A stretch of DNA of 64,000 nt from Verrucomicrobiales bacterium (GCA_028293125.1 JAQGPJ010000012.1:124001-188000); one strand, 5' to 3'. Shown: positions 26,552 to 35,769, numbered from the stretch's first letter. Translations and numbers: made by a program. The notes: a model not told the origin generated them from the letters alone.

Positions 26552-27388
26552 TCAGACGGAATCGGCAGGGGCATCCCAACGTTCGCGGATGCGCACGATG
26601 CTGAGGGCGCGGCCTGTGGTTGGATCCACTTCGACGCAGACCCCGCAGACAAGGACCGGGCCGGAGGCCACCGAAAAACGCACCGGCATGGCGGTCAGAA
26701 AACGCTGCAGCACCGGCTCGATGCGACTGCCGATGATGCTTTCCAAGGGGCCGCACATGCCGGCGTCCGTCAGGTAGGCGGTGCCGCCGGGGAAAATGGT
26801 CTCGTCGGCGGTCTGCACGTGGGTATGGGTGCCGATCACAGCGGAGACGCGGCCATCCAGATAACGGCCCATGGCGATTTTCTCGCTGGTGGCCTCACAG
26901 TGGAAGTCGAGGAAAATCACCGGTGTTTCCGCCCTCAGGGCCGCCACCTCGCGGTCCAGGGCCAGAAAGGGGTTTTCGATGGGTGGATTCATGAAGGTGC
27001 GGCCCATGGCGTTCACCACGGCCACCTTCCCCTTGTCTGTCTCCAGCACGATGCTGCCCTGCCCGGGGGATCCGGGGGGGAAGTTGAGCGGGCGGAGCAG
27101 ACGGGGTTCGGTCTCCATGTAATCCACGATCTCATGCTGATCCCAGCAGTGGTCGCCCAAGGTAACCACCGTGGCCCCCGCGCGGAGCAGGCCGATACAG
27201 AGCTTCGGTGTCAATCCGCGCCCTCCGGCGGCATTTTCCCCATTGATGATGATGAAATCCGCCTGGAAGCGTTCCTTGAGGACCGGCAGCAGCTCCGCCA
27301 CCGCGCGCCGGCCGGGTTCGCCAAACACATCCCCCAAAAACAGGATCCGCAGTGACTGCACATTTGAAACGTTCAACGGTTCTTCCAC
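26552..27388 (-). CDS. TIGR00282 family metallophosphoesterase (YmdB-like)
   Basis: The 278-aa protein matches the YmdB family, cytoplasmic di-metal phosphodiesterases reported to act on 2',3'-cyclic nucleotides: ILFLGDVFGEPGR, IINGENAAGGRGLTP, VVTLGDHCWDQHEI, IFLDFHCEATSEKIAMG and GTHTHVQTADETIFPGGT with GMCGP near the end. The usual GNH metal motif reads GDH here (Asn to Asp). The start is uncertain: GTG 27388 overlaps the divergent amidase gene by 37 nt; GTG 27361 would begin at the conserved core. The roughly 150 nt downstream (26400-26551) hold no gene. Confidence 0.92.
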   Translation of the reverse strand: MEEPLNVSNVQSLRILFLGDVFGEPGRRAVAELLPVLKERFQADFIIINGENAAGGRGLTPKLCIGLLRAGATVVTLGDHCWDQHEIVDYMETEPRLLRPLNFPPGSPGQGSIVLETDKGKVAVVNAMGRTFMNPPIENPFLALDREVAALRAETPVIFLDFHCEATSEKIAMGRYLDGRVSAVIGTHTHVQTADETIFPGGTAYLTDAGMCGPLESIIGSRIEPVLQRFLTAMPVRFSVASGPVLVCGVCVEVDPTTGRALSIVRIRERWDAPADSV

Positions 27389-28761
27389 ATCCGCTTCCTA
27401 GCGCTGAAGATGCGGGCTTGTCCAACGTCTTTCGCACGGGGCGGCGGGGATTTTTGACCACCGTCGCCGGCACGGCGGCGGGAGTGCTGGCGGGGTGTAA
27501 AAAGTCCCCCGCTCCTTCTCCGGTAAAGCCCGCGCCCGCCACTGTCACGGTTCCCGGCAATGGTGGTACGGGAAAACAGTGGAATCTTTCAGAACTGGCT
27601 CCGGTCCCCGATTGGTCCCTGCTGAACGCCTGGCAGGAGACCGTCACGGCGGCGGAATTCCGCTACCTGCTGGAACAGGTGGTCACGGATGGCACGGCCT
27701 TCTGGTCCACCATCGAGCAGCGGCCCGACCGGGCGCTGATCCGCACCTCCACAGCGCGCGGGGATGGCACCCGGTTTGAACTGAGGTTTGCGGAAAAATC
27801 CAAATCCGTCCCCGGGGCCCGTTACTGGCGAAAGGCGTCTGAAATGGGGGCTCCGTCCTCACCGGCCAAGCCTTTGGAGGGCGTGAGGATCGCGTTGGAC
27901 GCCGGACACATCGGCGGGGAGCTGGCCAGGATGGAGGGGCGGTATTTCACCAAGGGTGGAACCACTCCGGTCATGGAGGGGGAATTGACCCTGAAAACCG
28001 CCAAAATGCTGAAACCCCTGCTGGAGGCCATGGGGGCGGTGGTGGCCCTGGTGCGGGAGACAGAGAATCCCCTGACGACCCTGAAGCCTGAAACACTGGA
28101 GCAGGCCGCCCGCGAAAGCTTGGAGGCGGCCCACGGTCTGGGCGGAGTGTTCACGGATCAGCAGATCAAAAATGAAAGCGAGCGCCTCTTTTACCGCACA
28201 GCGGAGATCCGGGCCCGCAGCGTGCGGGTGAATCAGGTGCTGCTGCCCGATGCTGTGGTGTGCCTGCACTTCAACGCGGAGGGCTGGGGTGGAAATCCGG
28301 ACAATCCGGTCTTTTCCCCCAGCAACCATCTGCATGTCCTTTCCCACGGCTGTCTGGATGCTGCGGAATTCCAGCTGGACGACCAGCGCTTGGATGTGCT
28401 GCTGCGGCTGGTGCAGGAAACCCCCGGCGAGGAAATCCGCCTGTGCGACGCCGTGGCCCGCTCCCTAGCCACCGCCACGGGACTGCCCGCCTTCGCCTAC
28501 CTTGGAAAAAACGCCCGCCGTGTGAACAACAACCCCTATCTTTGGGCGCGGAATCTCCTGGCCAACCGCATCTACCACTGCCCCGTGGTGTACACCGAGC
28601 CCTATGTGATGAACTCCCAGGAGGTCTTCGACCGCGTCCAAGCCGGAGCCTACGAGGGCGAGGCCATGATCGCCGGAAAAATGCGCCGCAGTATCTTCCA
28701 CGAATACGCCGCCGGCGTGGCAGAGGGTCTGGCGGAGGCTTTCAGGGGCGGGCGGATTTAG
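27352..28761 (+). CDS. N-acetylmuramoyl-L-alanine amidase (Amidase_3-like), exported
   Basis: Up to 469 aa. Near the N-terminus, RRGFLTTVAGTAAGVLAGCK combines a twin-arginine motif with a lipobox-like LAGC, so the protein is probably exported and may be a lipoprotein. The second half resembles zinc amidases: RIALDAGHIGG (His), VMEGELTLKTAKMLKPLLE (Glu), AVVCLHFNAEG (His) and VVYTEPYVMNSQEVF (Glu). Such enzymes cut the peptide from peptidoglycan glycan strands. The first-codon choice is open: GTG 27352 gives the longest frame; TTG 27418 (MSNVFRTGRRGF) gives a normal-length signal and avoids overlap with the divergent phosphodiesterase gene. Confidence 0.82.
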   Translation: MTAHLKRSTVLPHPLPSAEDAGLSNVFRTGRRGFLTTVAGTAAGVLAGCKKSPAPSPVKPAPATVTVPGNGGTGKQWNLSELAPVPDWSLLNAWQETVTAAEFRYLLEQVVTDGTAFWSTIEQRPDRALIRTSTARGDGTRFELRFAEKSKSVPGARYWRKASEMGAPSSPAKPLEGVRIALDAGHIGGELARMEGRYFTKGGTTPVMEGELTLKTAKMLKPLLEAMGAVVALVRETENPLTTLKPETLEQAARESLEAAHGLGGVFTDQQIKNESERLFYRTAEIRARSVRVNQVLLPDAVVCLHFNAEGWGGNPDNPVFSPSNHLHVLSHGCLDAAEFQLDDQRLDVLLRLVQETPGEEIRLCDAVARSLATATGLPAFAYLGKNARRVNNNPYLWARNLLANRIYHCPVVYTEPYVMNSQEVFDRVQAGAYEGEAMIAGKMRRSIFHEYAAGVAEGLAEAFRGGRI

Positions 28762-28886
28762 AGCCTCTGGCTGAAAGCCTCCGTCAGGTCTGCGTGCGGA
28801 GCTGGCGGGGGACGGTGTAGCGTCAGTTTGGTGGGTGGGGAATTTTCAGAGTTCCAAAGGCAAAGTGCTCTGCCGTCCAATATCTT

Positions 28887-29452
28887 TCAGGAATACTTGA
28901 CCTTCAGGGTCTCAAGCTGGTCAAGAATTTCCGGGGCCTCCTTCAGGGCGGCGAGTTCCGTGAGATGCCGGCGGATGTGGTTCCAGTCAAGAGCCTGCAC
29001 CCCTTGACGAACCAAGGTCATGCGGATGTCCTCCCAGTCCCGGGATCGGGAGGCGAAGGCTTTCATGATGATGAGGTCCTCGGGGGAGCAATTCTGAGTA
29101 GAATTCCGGGGGCATATTCCGCATAGGAAGCGCGCTTGACGGCCTCAGCCTCAAAAGGCAGCGCCCCGAGCGCGATGTCGATGCCGGAACCATTCTCACT
29201 GTAGGGCAACAACACACGGTTGATCAGGGCGAACGGTTTGGCGTCGGGACGCCGGGGCTTGAAGGCGGTCAGCAATTCATCAATGAACGGTTCCTCGTCG
29301 CCGAACCCCGTAAAGAGCGTGAGATCGGTGTCCTTGGTCAACCGCGCCTCCGCGAGGTGCTGCACGGCCAGCCCTCCAATAAAACAGAACGGCCAGCCGC
29401 GCTGCTCACAAAAGGTCTGCACGGCGGCGGCGGCATCAATGAGGTCCGTCAT
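28887..29452 (-). pseudogene. Nucleotidyltransferase (AbiEii/MNT-like), frameshifted
   Basis: The 5' part (29452 down to about 29087) encodes a nucleotidyltransferase: FCFIGGLAVQHLAEARLTKD with Gly26-Gly27 and the Asp41-x-Asp43 metal pair. The frame then stops early, but the next frame continues the protein as EDLIIMKAFASRSRDWEDIR, as expected for the family, to a stop at 28887. One G/C missing from the five-G run at 29082-29086 would restore a 188-aa product. The gene overlaps the upstream ORF by 3 nt (TGATG), so the two form a coupled pair. It is either a decayed member of a toxin-antitoxin-like module or a sequencing error at a homopolymer. Confidence 0.75.
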
Positions 29453-29958
29453 CAGCGGAGTTTGGAAAAAAGGCGCTGCTGCTCCACCAAGCCCGAGTCA
29501 GGGACCGGAGGGGAGGCGGCGAGCGCCATTTCGTATAAACGATTGAAAGCGGAAATATTGGATATGGTGTCGCTGCGGCGCACATCCTCCTCCCGCTGCG
29601 CCTCCAGCAGAGGGCCAACGCGCGCCCAGCGCTCCACATATTCCTTCATGCGGGCGCGGTGTTCCTCCGGACTCACCACCGGGGTTTCCCCAACTTGTTT
29701 TTCACCCTCCTGAACCATATTCAAGGGTAGCCGCCAGACCTTGTCCTTCAAGGTTTTTTCCAGTTTTTCCCTGTGAAGGGGAGGGGAAACATGATGCTGG
29801 CGCGGAGGCAGTGACGGGAAATGCTGGTGCCGTCCTGTCCCGGAGCGTGATACTGCATCTGCCCGCCTGAACTCCACCGCATTGGCCAAAGCCTGCAAAA
29901 ACCGGGCTGTCTGACTCCAATCACCTTTCCGAGGCGCCTGGGATGACGCCTGCTCCAT
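29452..29958 (-). CDS. Hypothetical protein, upstream partner of the nucleotidyltransferase
   Basis: A 168-codon frame; an internal ATG at 29718 would give an 88-aa protein (MVQEGEKQVGETPVVSPEE). The C-terminal half looks folded and helical (HRARMKEYVERWARVGPLLE, AFNRLYEMALAASPP), while the first 80 residues are basic and less convincing. The stop overlaps the start codon of the nucleotidyltransferase, which is typical of two-gene toxin-antitoxin or abortive-infection pairs where the small first gene is the antitoxin. I recognise no named family, so the role is inferred from arrangement only. Confidence 0.6.
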   Translation of the reverse strand: MEQASSQAPRKGDWSQTARFLQALANAVEFRRADAVSRSGTGRHQHFPSLPPRQHHVSPPLHREKLEKTLKDKVWRLPLNMVQEGEKQVGETPVVSPEEHRARMKEYVERWARVGPLLEAQREEDVRRSDTISNISAFNRLYEMALAASPPVPDSGLVEQQRLFSKLR

Positions 29959-30005
29959 AAAATATTAAGAGTGAAGATCCGGAAAAATGGAATTCCCCTT
30001 CATGG

Positions 30006-30043
30006 AAAAACCCCGCAGACCGGAGTCTGCGGGGTTCTTTTTT
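30006..30043 (-). terminator. Bidirectional intrinsic terminator after the RND efflux operon
   Basis: A perfect 10-bp stem CCCCGCAGAC/GTCTGCGGGG with a CGGA loop is flanked by AAAAA on the left and TTCTTTTTT on the right, so it can stop transcription in both directions. It lies about 70 nt past the adaptor gene on the minus strand. Confidence 0.9.
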
Positions 30044-30116
30044 GGGGGTGCTATGCAGGAGGGGGGGCTGCCGGGAGCTGAATAAAAACCCGGCAACCGG
30101 CAGAGAGGGGAGGCTG

Positions 30117-31313
30117 TCAAGCCGCCGGGGTTTCCTTGGGAGACGGGCGCACCGTGAGTCCGGTCACCAAAGAATCCGCCGGATTTAAAATTATTTGATC
30201 CTCCGGCGTCACTCCGCTGAGAATTTCCGTGATCGGGCCAAAATCGCGGCCCGGCTGCACACTGCGGAGCTCGACTTTTCCGTCGTTGTGGACAATCCCC
30301 ACCTGCGGGCCCTCGGCCCGGAAGAGCAGGGCATTCGAGGGCACGGTGATGGCGGCGTCGCTGCGGGCGCCGGTGAGCATCACCAGCGCGTAGCTGCCGG
30401 AAAGGAGTTTGCCGTCCTTGTTGTCCACCTCCAGCTCGGTCAGCAGGGTGCGGGAGGCGGGGTCGATGGAGCCGGCGGTGCGGACGACTTTGGCGTCGAT
30501 TTTCCAGCCCGGTTTCTCCGTGAGCGCCAGGGAGGCGGTTTGATTGGCCGCCACTGACGGGGCGTAGGACTGGGGCACGCGGACAAAAACGCGCAGTTTG
30601 CCGGTCTGGGCGATGTGGAAAAGCTCCACGCCGCTGCCGGAATTGATCAATTGGCCAACATCGATTTTCCGTGCCGTGATGGTGCCGTCGAAGGGCGCTT
30701 TGATTTTGCCGAAGGAGGTCAGGTTCTCCAACCGCTCCACTTTGGCTTTCGCGGCCTCCACGGCGGCGTCCTTCAGCTTCACGTCGGCCAGCTTCTCCTC
30801 GACTTCCTGATCGCTGACGCCGTGGCCGGCGCGCAGGTGGGAGTAGCGTGCGCCGGTGGTGCCGGCCAGTGCCTGACCGGCAGTGGCCTGGTTCAGACCG
30901 GCGCGGGCTTCGGCCAGTTCGTGATCCAGTTCGGGAGTTTCCAGTTCGGCCAGGATCTGCCCCTCCTTCACCGTGTCGCCGATGTCCGCGCTCCAGCTTT
31001 TCACATAACCGTTGGCGCGGGCGTGGATGGCGGCCTCGGCCTGGGGCTTGAGCTCGCCGGAGAGAGTCAGGGGCGCGGAGGCCTTGGCGGGCCCGGGTTT
31101 CACCACGGTGACCGTCAGAATGGCCAGTTCCTTGGACTCGATGGCAGTGACCGCGCGGGCTTTGGCGCGGGGCAGATAGCCGGTGACCACTCCGGCTCCG
31201 GCGATGACGGTGACGGCGAGGAGGATGAGTCCCAGGCGCGGGGATTTGCCCACGCGGGAATCCAGGGGATCGTCCGGATTGAAGTCAGGGGGACAGTCGG
31301 ATGCGGCGTTCAT
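30117..31313 (-). CDS. RND efflux periplasmic adaptor (membrane fusion protein)
   Basis: The 398-aa protein has an N-terminal membrane anchor (LGLILLAVTVIAGAGVVTGY), a lipoyl-like half (HARANGYVKSWSADIGDTVK, GQILAELETPELDHELAEAR), a helical hairpin, the second lipoyl half (IKAPFDGTITARKIDVGQL) and beta-barrel/MP domains (FVRVPQSYAPSV, TVPSNALLFRAEGPQVG). It connects the inner-membrane pump to an outer-membrane channel. ATG 31313 is chosen; the longer frame to 31433 adds a Pro/Arg-rich segment. It is 37 nt downstream of the pump gene. No outer-membrane factor gene is in the window. Confidence 0.93.
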   Translation of the reverse strand: MNAASDCPPDFNPDDPLDSRVGKSPRLGLILLAVTVIAGAGVVTGYLPRAKARAVTAIESKELAILTVTVVKPGPAKASAPLTLSGELKPQAEAAIHARANGYVKSWSADIGDTVKEGQILAELETPELDHELAEARAGLNQATAGQALAGTTGARYSHLRAGHGVSDQEVEEKLADVKLKDAAVEAAKAKVERLENLTSFGKIKAPFDGTITARKIDVGQLINSGSGVELFHIAQTGKLRVFVRVPQSYAPSVAANQTASLALTEKPGWKIDAKVVRTAGSIDPASRTLLTELEVDNKDGKLLSGSYALVMLTGARSDAAITVPSNALLFRAEGPQVGIVHNDGKVELRSVQPGRDFGPITEILSGVTPEDQIILNPADSLVTGLTVRPSPKETPAA

Positions 31314-31350
31314 AGATAGGGGGCGGCGGGTCGGGCGGTTTGCCGGTCTG

Positions 31351-34300
31351 TCAGGCGTGAATGAGTTCCCCGGCCGCTTTGGAACGGGCGGGGCTGGGGA
31401 TGGGCGAAGGGGTGGGAAATTCCCCGCCCTCATCCGGCAGCGGAGGAGCGGGGCGGTGGTTGCGGTGCAGAATGCTGAATACCGTGGGGACGAAAAAGAG
31501 CGTGGCCACGGTGGCCAGCATCAGGCCGCCGATCACGGCGCGGGCCAGAGGGGCGTTCTGCTCCCCGCCCTCACCCAGGCTCAGGCTCATGGGCACCATG
31601 CCGATCATCATGGCCAGCGCGGTCATGACCACCGCGCGGAGGCGGGTGGTGCCGGCGGCCAAGGCGGCGGCCGCCGGGGACATGCCCTCCCGCAGCCGCT
31701 CCCGGGCGAAGCTGACCACCAGCACGGAGTTGGCCGTGGCCACCCCCAGGCTCATGATGGCTCCCATCAGCGCGGGCACGCTCAGGGTGGTGTTGGTGAC
31801 ATACAGGCCCCAGCCCACGCCCGCCAGCGCCGCCGGCAGGGCGCTGATGATGATGAAGGGATCCAGCCAGCTCTGGAAGTTGATGACCAGCAGCAGGTAG
31901 ATCAGCGCGATGGCGATCACCAGGCCGATCGCCAGACCGGTGAAGCTGCTCCGCATGGTCTCCGCCTGGCCTTTGACGATGATGAAACTGCCGCGCGGCA
32001 GGTCCTTCTTCGCGCTTTCCACCAAGGGCATCACCTCGCTGAGCACGCCGCCGAGATCGCGTCCGCTCACGTTGCCGAAAACGTCCACCACCGGCGTCAC
32101 ATTGTAGTGGGAAATGATCGCCGGTCCCTGGCTGCGCTGGAAGGTGGCCAGATTCGTCAGCAGTTGGCCGCCATCCTGGGAGGGAACTCCCGATTTGCCC
32201 ACCGGCAGACTCTCCAGAGCGGTGACGGAGTTCATGGTGAAATCGGGCACGCGGACATTCATGAGGTACTGGATGCCGTTCTTGGGATTGAGCCAGTAGA
32301 GCGGCGACACTTGTCCGCTGCCCGTCAGGCTGAGCAGCACGGAGTTCGCCACATCGCGCTCGTTGAGCCCCAGCTCCACCGCCTTGTCGCGGTCCACATT
32401 CACCTGCATGCGGGGCTGGTCGGCGGGCTGCTGCACCCGCACATCCACGGCACCGGGCACGCCGCGGATTTTGTCGGCCAGTTTGGCGGCGATGATGCGG
32501 TTGGCGGCCTGGTCGCGGCCATAGATCTGGACATCCAGCGGGGCGGGCAGACCCATGTTCAGGGTCTGGGTCACGATGTCCGCCGGCAGCATGTAAAAGG
32601 TGGTGCCGGGGAACTCGCGGTTCAGGGTGACACGCAGCTTTCGGACATACTCGTCGGTCGGCCGGTGGCCATGGGTCAGCGAGACCATGATGTCCGCATC
32701 ACCGGTGCCGATGAGGCCGCTGTTGGAGTAGCTGAGGCTGATGCCGGAGTTTGGAATGCCGATGTTGTCCAGAATACCGGCCAGTTCATGTGCGGGAATG
32801 TCCCGGCGGATGGTCTGCTCCACAGCGTCCACCAGACGCGCGGTTTCCTCAATGCGCGTGCCCGTGCGGGCCCGGAGATGCAGCCGGAACTGCCCGGTGT
32901 CCACGCTGGGGAAAAAGTCCTGTCCGAGCATCGGCACCAGGGCCAGGGAGGCCAGGCACAGGCCGAGGAACAGTGCGGCGAACCGCCACCGGATGCGCAG
33001 GAAGGCCATCAGCAGGCTCTGGTAGAATTGGCGGAACTTTTCAAAGCCATGCTCAAAACCGCGCTGCACCATCACAAAAGGCCGCTTCCACCCGCGCACC
33101 GGAGCTGCGTCCTCATCCCCGCCATGGCCATGCCAGGGGGAGTTGCGGTAGAACCACATCACCAAGGTGGGGATCAGCGTGCGGGAGAGCACGTAGCTGG
33201 CGAGCATGGCGAAGACTACGGCCTCTGCCAGAGGCACGAAGAGATACCGTGCCACCCCCGTCAGAAAGAACATGGGCACAAAAACGATACAGATACAGAG
33301 CGTGGAGATGAAGGCCGGGCCGGCGATCTCCTGGGCACCGTCCAGAATGGCGCGGGTCAGCGGTTTGCCCATGGCCATCTGCCGGTGCACGTTCTCAATC
33401 TCCACGGTGGCGTCGTCCACCAGGATGCCCACCGCCAGCGACAGGCCGCCGAGGGTCATCAGATTGATCGTCTCCCCCAGGGCGCTGAGAATGGCCAGGG
33501 AGCTGAGCACCGCCAGCGGGATGGACAGGGCGATGATCACCGTGCTCCGCCAGGATCCGATGAAGAGCAGGATCATGATGGCCGTCAGCAGCGCGGCGAT
33601 GACGCCCTCGTGGATCACGCCGTCCACCGCCGCCTTCACAAAGACGGACTCGTCCACAAACTGCTGGACCTCGATCTCCTTCGGCAGGGCGGCAATCACC
33701 TTGGGCAGCTCCTCCTTCACCCGGTTGACCACTTCCATGGTGGAGGCGGAGCCGCTTTTCATCACCGTCACCAGCACGCCGCGCCCGCCGTCCTTGCGCA
33801 CGATGTTCTGCTGCGGCTGAAAGCCGTCGCGCACCTGGGCCACATCCTGGAGGAAAATGGTGGACTGGTTCACCACTTTCACCGGCAGGGTGTTCAGCGC
33901 CTCCAGGACCTTGGGGCTGCCATTCAGCTCCACATTGTACTCCGTTTCGCCGATCTTGGCGGTGCCGCCGGGCAGGACCAGGTTCTGGCTGCCCACGGCC
34001 TCGACCACGTCCTGGGGGGTGAGGCTCCTGGCCTTCAGGGCGTTCAGATCCAAGTCCACCGAGATCACCCGCGTCTTGCCGCCGTAAGGCCAAGGCAGCT
34101 GCGCCCCGCGCACCACCGCCAGTCCCACGCGGAACTGGTTCTGGGCGAGGTCGTAGATCTCCTGCTCGGAGAGCGTTTTGCTGGTCAGGCTGTACTGGAG
34201 AATTGGAACGGTGGACGCATTGTAGCGGATGACCAGGGGAGGGGTTTGCCCCTGCGGCATCTGCTTCAATATGGTCTGGGCCACCGCCGTGATCTGCGCC

Positions 34301-34617
34301 ACGCCGGCGTCCACCGAGGCTCCCGGCTGGAGAAACACCTTGATGATGCCTGTGCCGTTGTAGGAGTTCGATTCGACGTGCTCGATGTCGTTCACGGTGG
34401 CGCTCAGGGAGCGCTCGTGCACATAAACGATCCGCTGCTCGATCTCCTGGGCATTCAAGCCCGGGTACTGCCAGATGACCGAAATCACCGGGATCTCAAT
34501 AGCTGGGAAAATATCCGTCGGAGTGCGCCGGAGCATCAGCGGCGTCGTCAGAATCAGGATCAGCGACAGCACCACGAAGGTGTAGGGACGGCTCAGCGCG
34601 AGGCGGACGATCCACAT
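31351..34617 (-). CDS. Efflux RND transporter permease (AcrB/MdtB-like)
   Basis: The 1088-aa inner-membrane pump starts MWIVRLALSRPYTFVVLSL and has the two-fold RND repeat: 12 membrane segments with two large periplasmic loops. The proton-relay aspartates are visible in LAVGILVDDATVEIENVHRQ, the inter-domain motif in GPAFISTLCICIVFVPMFF, and a second-half core in LPAALAGVGWGLYVTNTTLS and GVATANSVLVVSFARERLRE. Related pumps use the proton gradient to export drugs or other small amphiphiles. First gene of a two-gene operon with the adaptor, divergent from a LysR gene that probably controls it. A 1193-codon frame on the opposite strand is an antisense shadow. Confidence 0.95.
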   Translation of the reverse strand: MWIVRLALSRPYTFVVLSLILILTTPLMLRRTPTDIFPAIEIPVISVIWQYPGLNAQEIEQRIVYVHERSLSATVNDIEHVESNSYNGTGIIKVFLQPGASVDAGVAQITAVAQTILKQMPQGQTPPLVIRYNASTVPILQYSLTSKTLSEQEIYDLAQNQFRVGLAVVRGAQLPWPYGGKTRVISVDLDLNALKARSLTPQDVVEAVGSQNLVLPGGTAKIGETEYNVELNGSPKVLEALNTLPVKVVNQSTIFLQDVAQVRDGFQPQQNIVRKDGGRGVLVTVMKSGSASTMEVVNRVKEELPKVIAALPKEIEVQQFVDESVFVKAAVDGVIHEGVIAALLTAIMILLFIGSWRSTVIIALSIPLAVLSSLAILSALGETINLMTLGGLSLAVGILVDDATVEIENVHRQMAMGKPLTRAILDGAQEIAGPAFISTLCICIVFVPMFFLTGVARYLFVPLAEAVVFAMLASYVLSRTLIPTLVMWFYRNSPWHGHGGDEDAAPVRGWKRPFVMVQRGFEHGFEKFRQFYQSLLMAFLRIRWRFAALFLGLCLASLALVPMLGQDFFPSVDTGQFRLHLRARTGTRIEETARLVDAVEQTIRRDIPAHELAGILDNIGIPNSGISLSYSNSGLIGTGDADIMVSLTHGHRPTDEYVRKLRVTLNREFPGTTFYMLPADIVTQTLNMGLPAPLDVQIYGRDQAANRIIAAKLADKIRGVPGAVDVRVQQPADQPRMQVNVDRDKAVELGLNERDVANSVLLSLTGSGQVSPLYWLNPKNGIQYLMNVRVPDFTMNSVTALESLPVGKSGVPSQDGGQLLTNLATFQRSQGPAIISHYNVTPVVDVFGNVSGRDLGGVLSEVMPLVESAKKDLPRGSFIIVKGQAETMRSSFTGLAIGLVIAIALIYLLLVINFQSWLDPFIIISALPAALAGVGWGLYVTNTTLSVPALMGAIMSLGVATANSVLVVSFARERLREGMSPAAAALAAGTTRLRAVVMTALAMMIGMVPMSLSLGEGGEQNAPLARAVIGGLMLATVATLFFVPTVFSILHRNHRPAPPLPDEGGEFPTPSPIPSPARSKAAGELIHA

Positions 34618-34720
34618 GACGGGATAATTGGAAGAGGGGATGAGGGGAAAAGACAGGGTTTTCCGCCTTCCGACACCTGTGCCCGCCCCCAGGCTTTGCC
34701 TAATACAAGTTTGATTCCTG

Positions 34721-34745
34721 GATTGATCGGAATAAGGTATCAATC
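34721..34745 (+). promoter_or_regulatory. LysR-type operator between lysR and the RND operon
   Basis: GATTGAT at 34721-34727 and ATCAATC at 34739-34745 form a perfect 7-bp inverted repeat with an 11-bp spacer, containing the T-N11-A core of LysR boxes. Its right arm ends at the base before the lysR start codon. A second TTGATT lies at 34711. Position in the 128-nt divergent intergenic region is that expected for autoregulation plus control of the pump genes. Confidence 0.75.
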
Positions 34746-35690
34746 ATGGAACTGCGGCATCTGAAGTATTTCACAGCCGTGGCCGGCAAACTGAGCTTCC
34801 GCGGCGCGGCGGAGGCTCTGCATATCGCCCAGCCCGCGCTGAGCGCCCAGATCCGCACCCTGGAGGATGAGCTGGGGGAGAAACTCTTTGTCCGCACCAC
34901 CCGCAGCGTGCGGCTGACCCACGCCGGGCGCATCCTGCTCAACGAGGCCCGCAACGTCCTAGCCGCCGCCGAGCAGGCCCGTCAGCGGGTGCAGGAGGCC
35001 GGCCACGGGTTGGAGGGCATGCTGCGTCTGGGATTCATCGCCCCCTCCGCGAACACCTGGCTGGCGGGGGTGCTGAAGGTCTTCCGGAAACGTTATCCGG
35101 GGGTCATGCTGTCGCTGTCCGACCTCACCAGCACCGAGCAGGTGCGTCAGCTGCACGACGGCAAACTGGATGTGGCTCTGCTGCGGCCGCCGGTGGGGTT
35201 TCCGGATCTCGACTACAGCTTTGTCGAGGAATCCCCCTACATTCTGGCATTGCCCGCCGGCCACCGCCTGGCCCGCAAAAAGGAACTGGAATGGGCTGAT
35301 TTCCACGAGGAGCCGATGGTGATGCTGGAGCCCAACGTCCAGCACGGCTATTATGATCCCTTTTTCGCCGCCTGTTCCAAAGCCGGAGCCTTCCCCAAAC
35401 CCGCGCAGTTCGCCAAGGACATCCACACCAAGATGTGGCTCATCTCCGCCGGCTTCGGCATGGCCCCCACCACGGCCACCCTGGCCAGGATCAAGCGCCC
35501 CGGGCTCGTCTTCCGGGAGCTGCCCCCCGGCCTGCCATCCGTCTCCACCGTCCTCGTGTGGCGCCGCGATGACGATTCGCCCATCCTGCCGCGCTTCCGG
35601 GAGTGCTTTCTGGAGCGCCTGCCCGTTCCCATGGCGACCGGCGGCGGCAGTCCGGCCATGCGGAAGGAAGGGAAACCGGAGACGGACTGA
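34746..35690 (+). CDS. LysR family transcriptional regulator
   Basis: The 314-aa protein starts with the LysR winged helix-turn-helix (MELRHLKYFTAVAGKLSFRG, AAEALHIAQPALSAQIRTLE, GEKLFVRTTRSVRLTHAGR), followed by a two-lobe inducer-binding domain (GMLRLGFIAPSANTWLAGVL, LDVALLRPPVGFPDLD). It resembles the BenM/CatM-like group, which binds small aromatic or organic acids, but the ligand cannot be told. It is divergent from the RND pump operon with a canonical T-N11-A palindrome directly before its ATG, so it probably controls the pump and represses itself. The last 20 residues are an extra polar tail. Confidence 0.95.
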   Translation: MELRHLKYFTAVAGKLSFRGAAEALHIAQPALSAQIRTLEDELGEKLFVRTTRSVRLTHAGRILLNEARNVLAAAEQARQRVQEAGHGLEGMLRLGFIAPSANTWLAGVLKVFRKRYPGVMLSLSDLTSTEQVRQLHDGKLDVALLRPPVGFPDLDYSFVEESPYILALPAGHRLARKKELEWADFHEEPMVMLEPNVQHGYYDPFFAACSKAGAFPKPAQFAKDIHTKMWLISAGFGMAPTTATLARIKRPGLVFRELPPGLPSVSTVLVWRRDDDSPILPRFRECFLERLPVPMATGGGSPAMRKEGKPETD

Positions 35691-35769
35691 GAAGTGGCTG
35701 TTCGTCTCCTGGGGGTCCTCAGAGAAAAGGGAAAAAGTGTGCGCCAAGCCGTAGTCCTACGGGGAAAAC

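Noticed and set aside
31183-34764. 1193-codon + strand frame opposite the RND pump
   Set aside because: It is antisense to a textbook RND permease; its translation is His/Gln/Gly-rich without domains, as expected for a shadow in GC-rich DNA.
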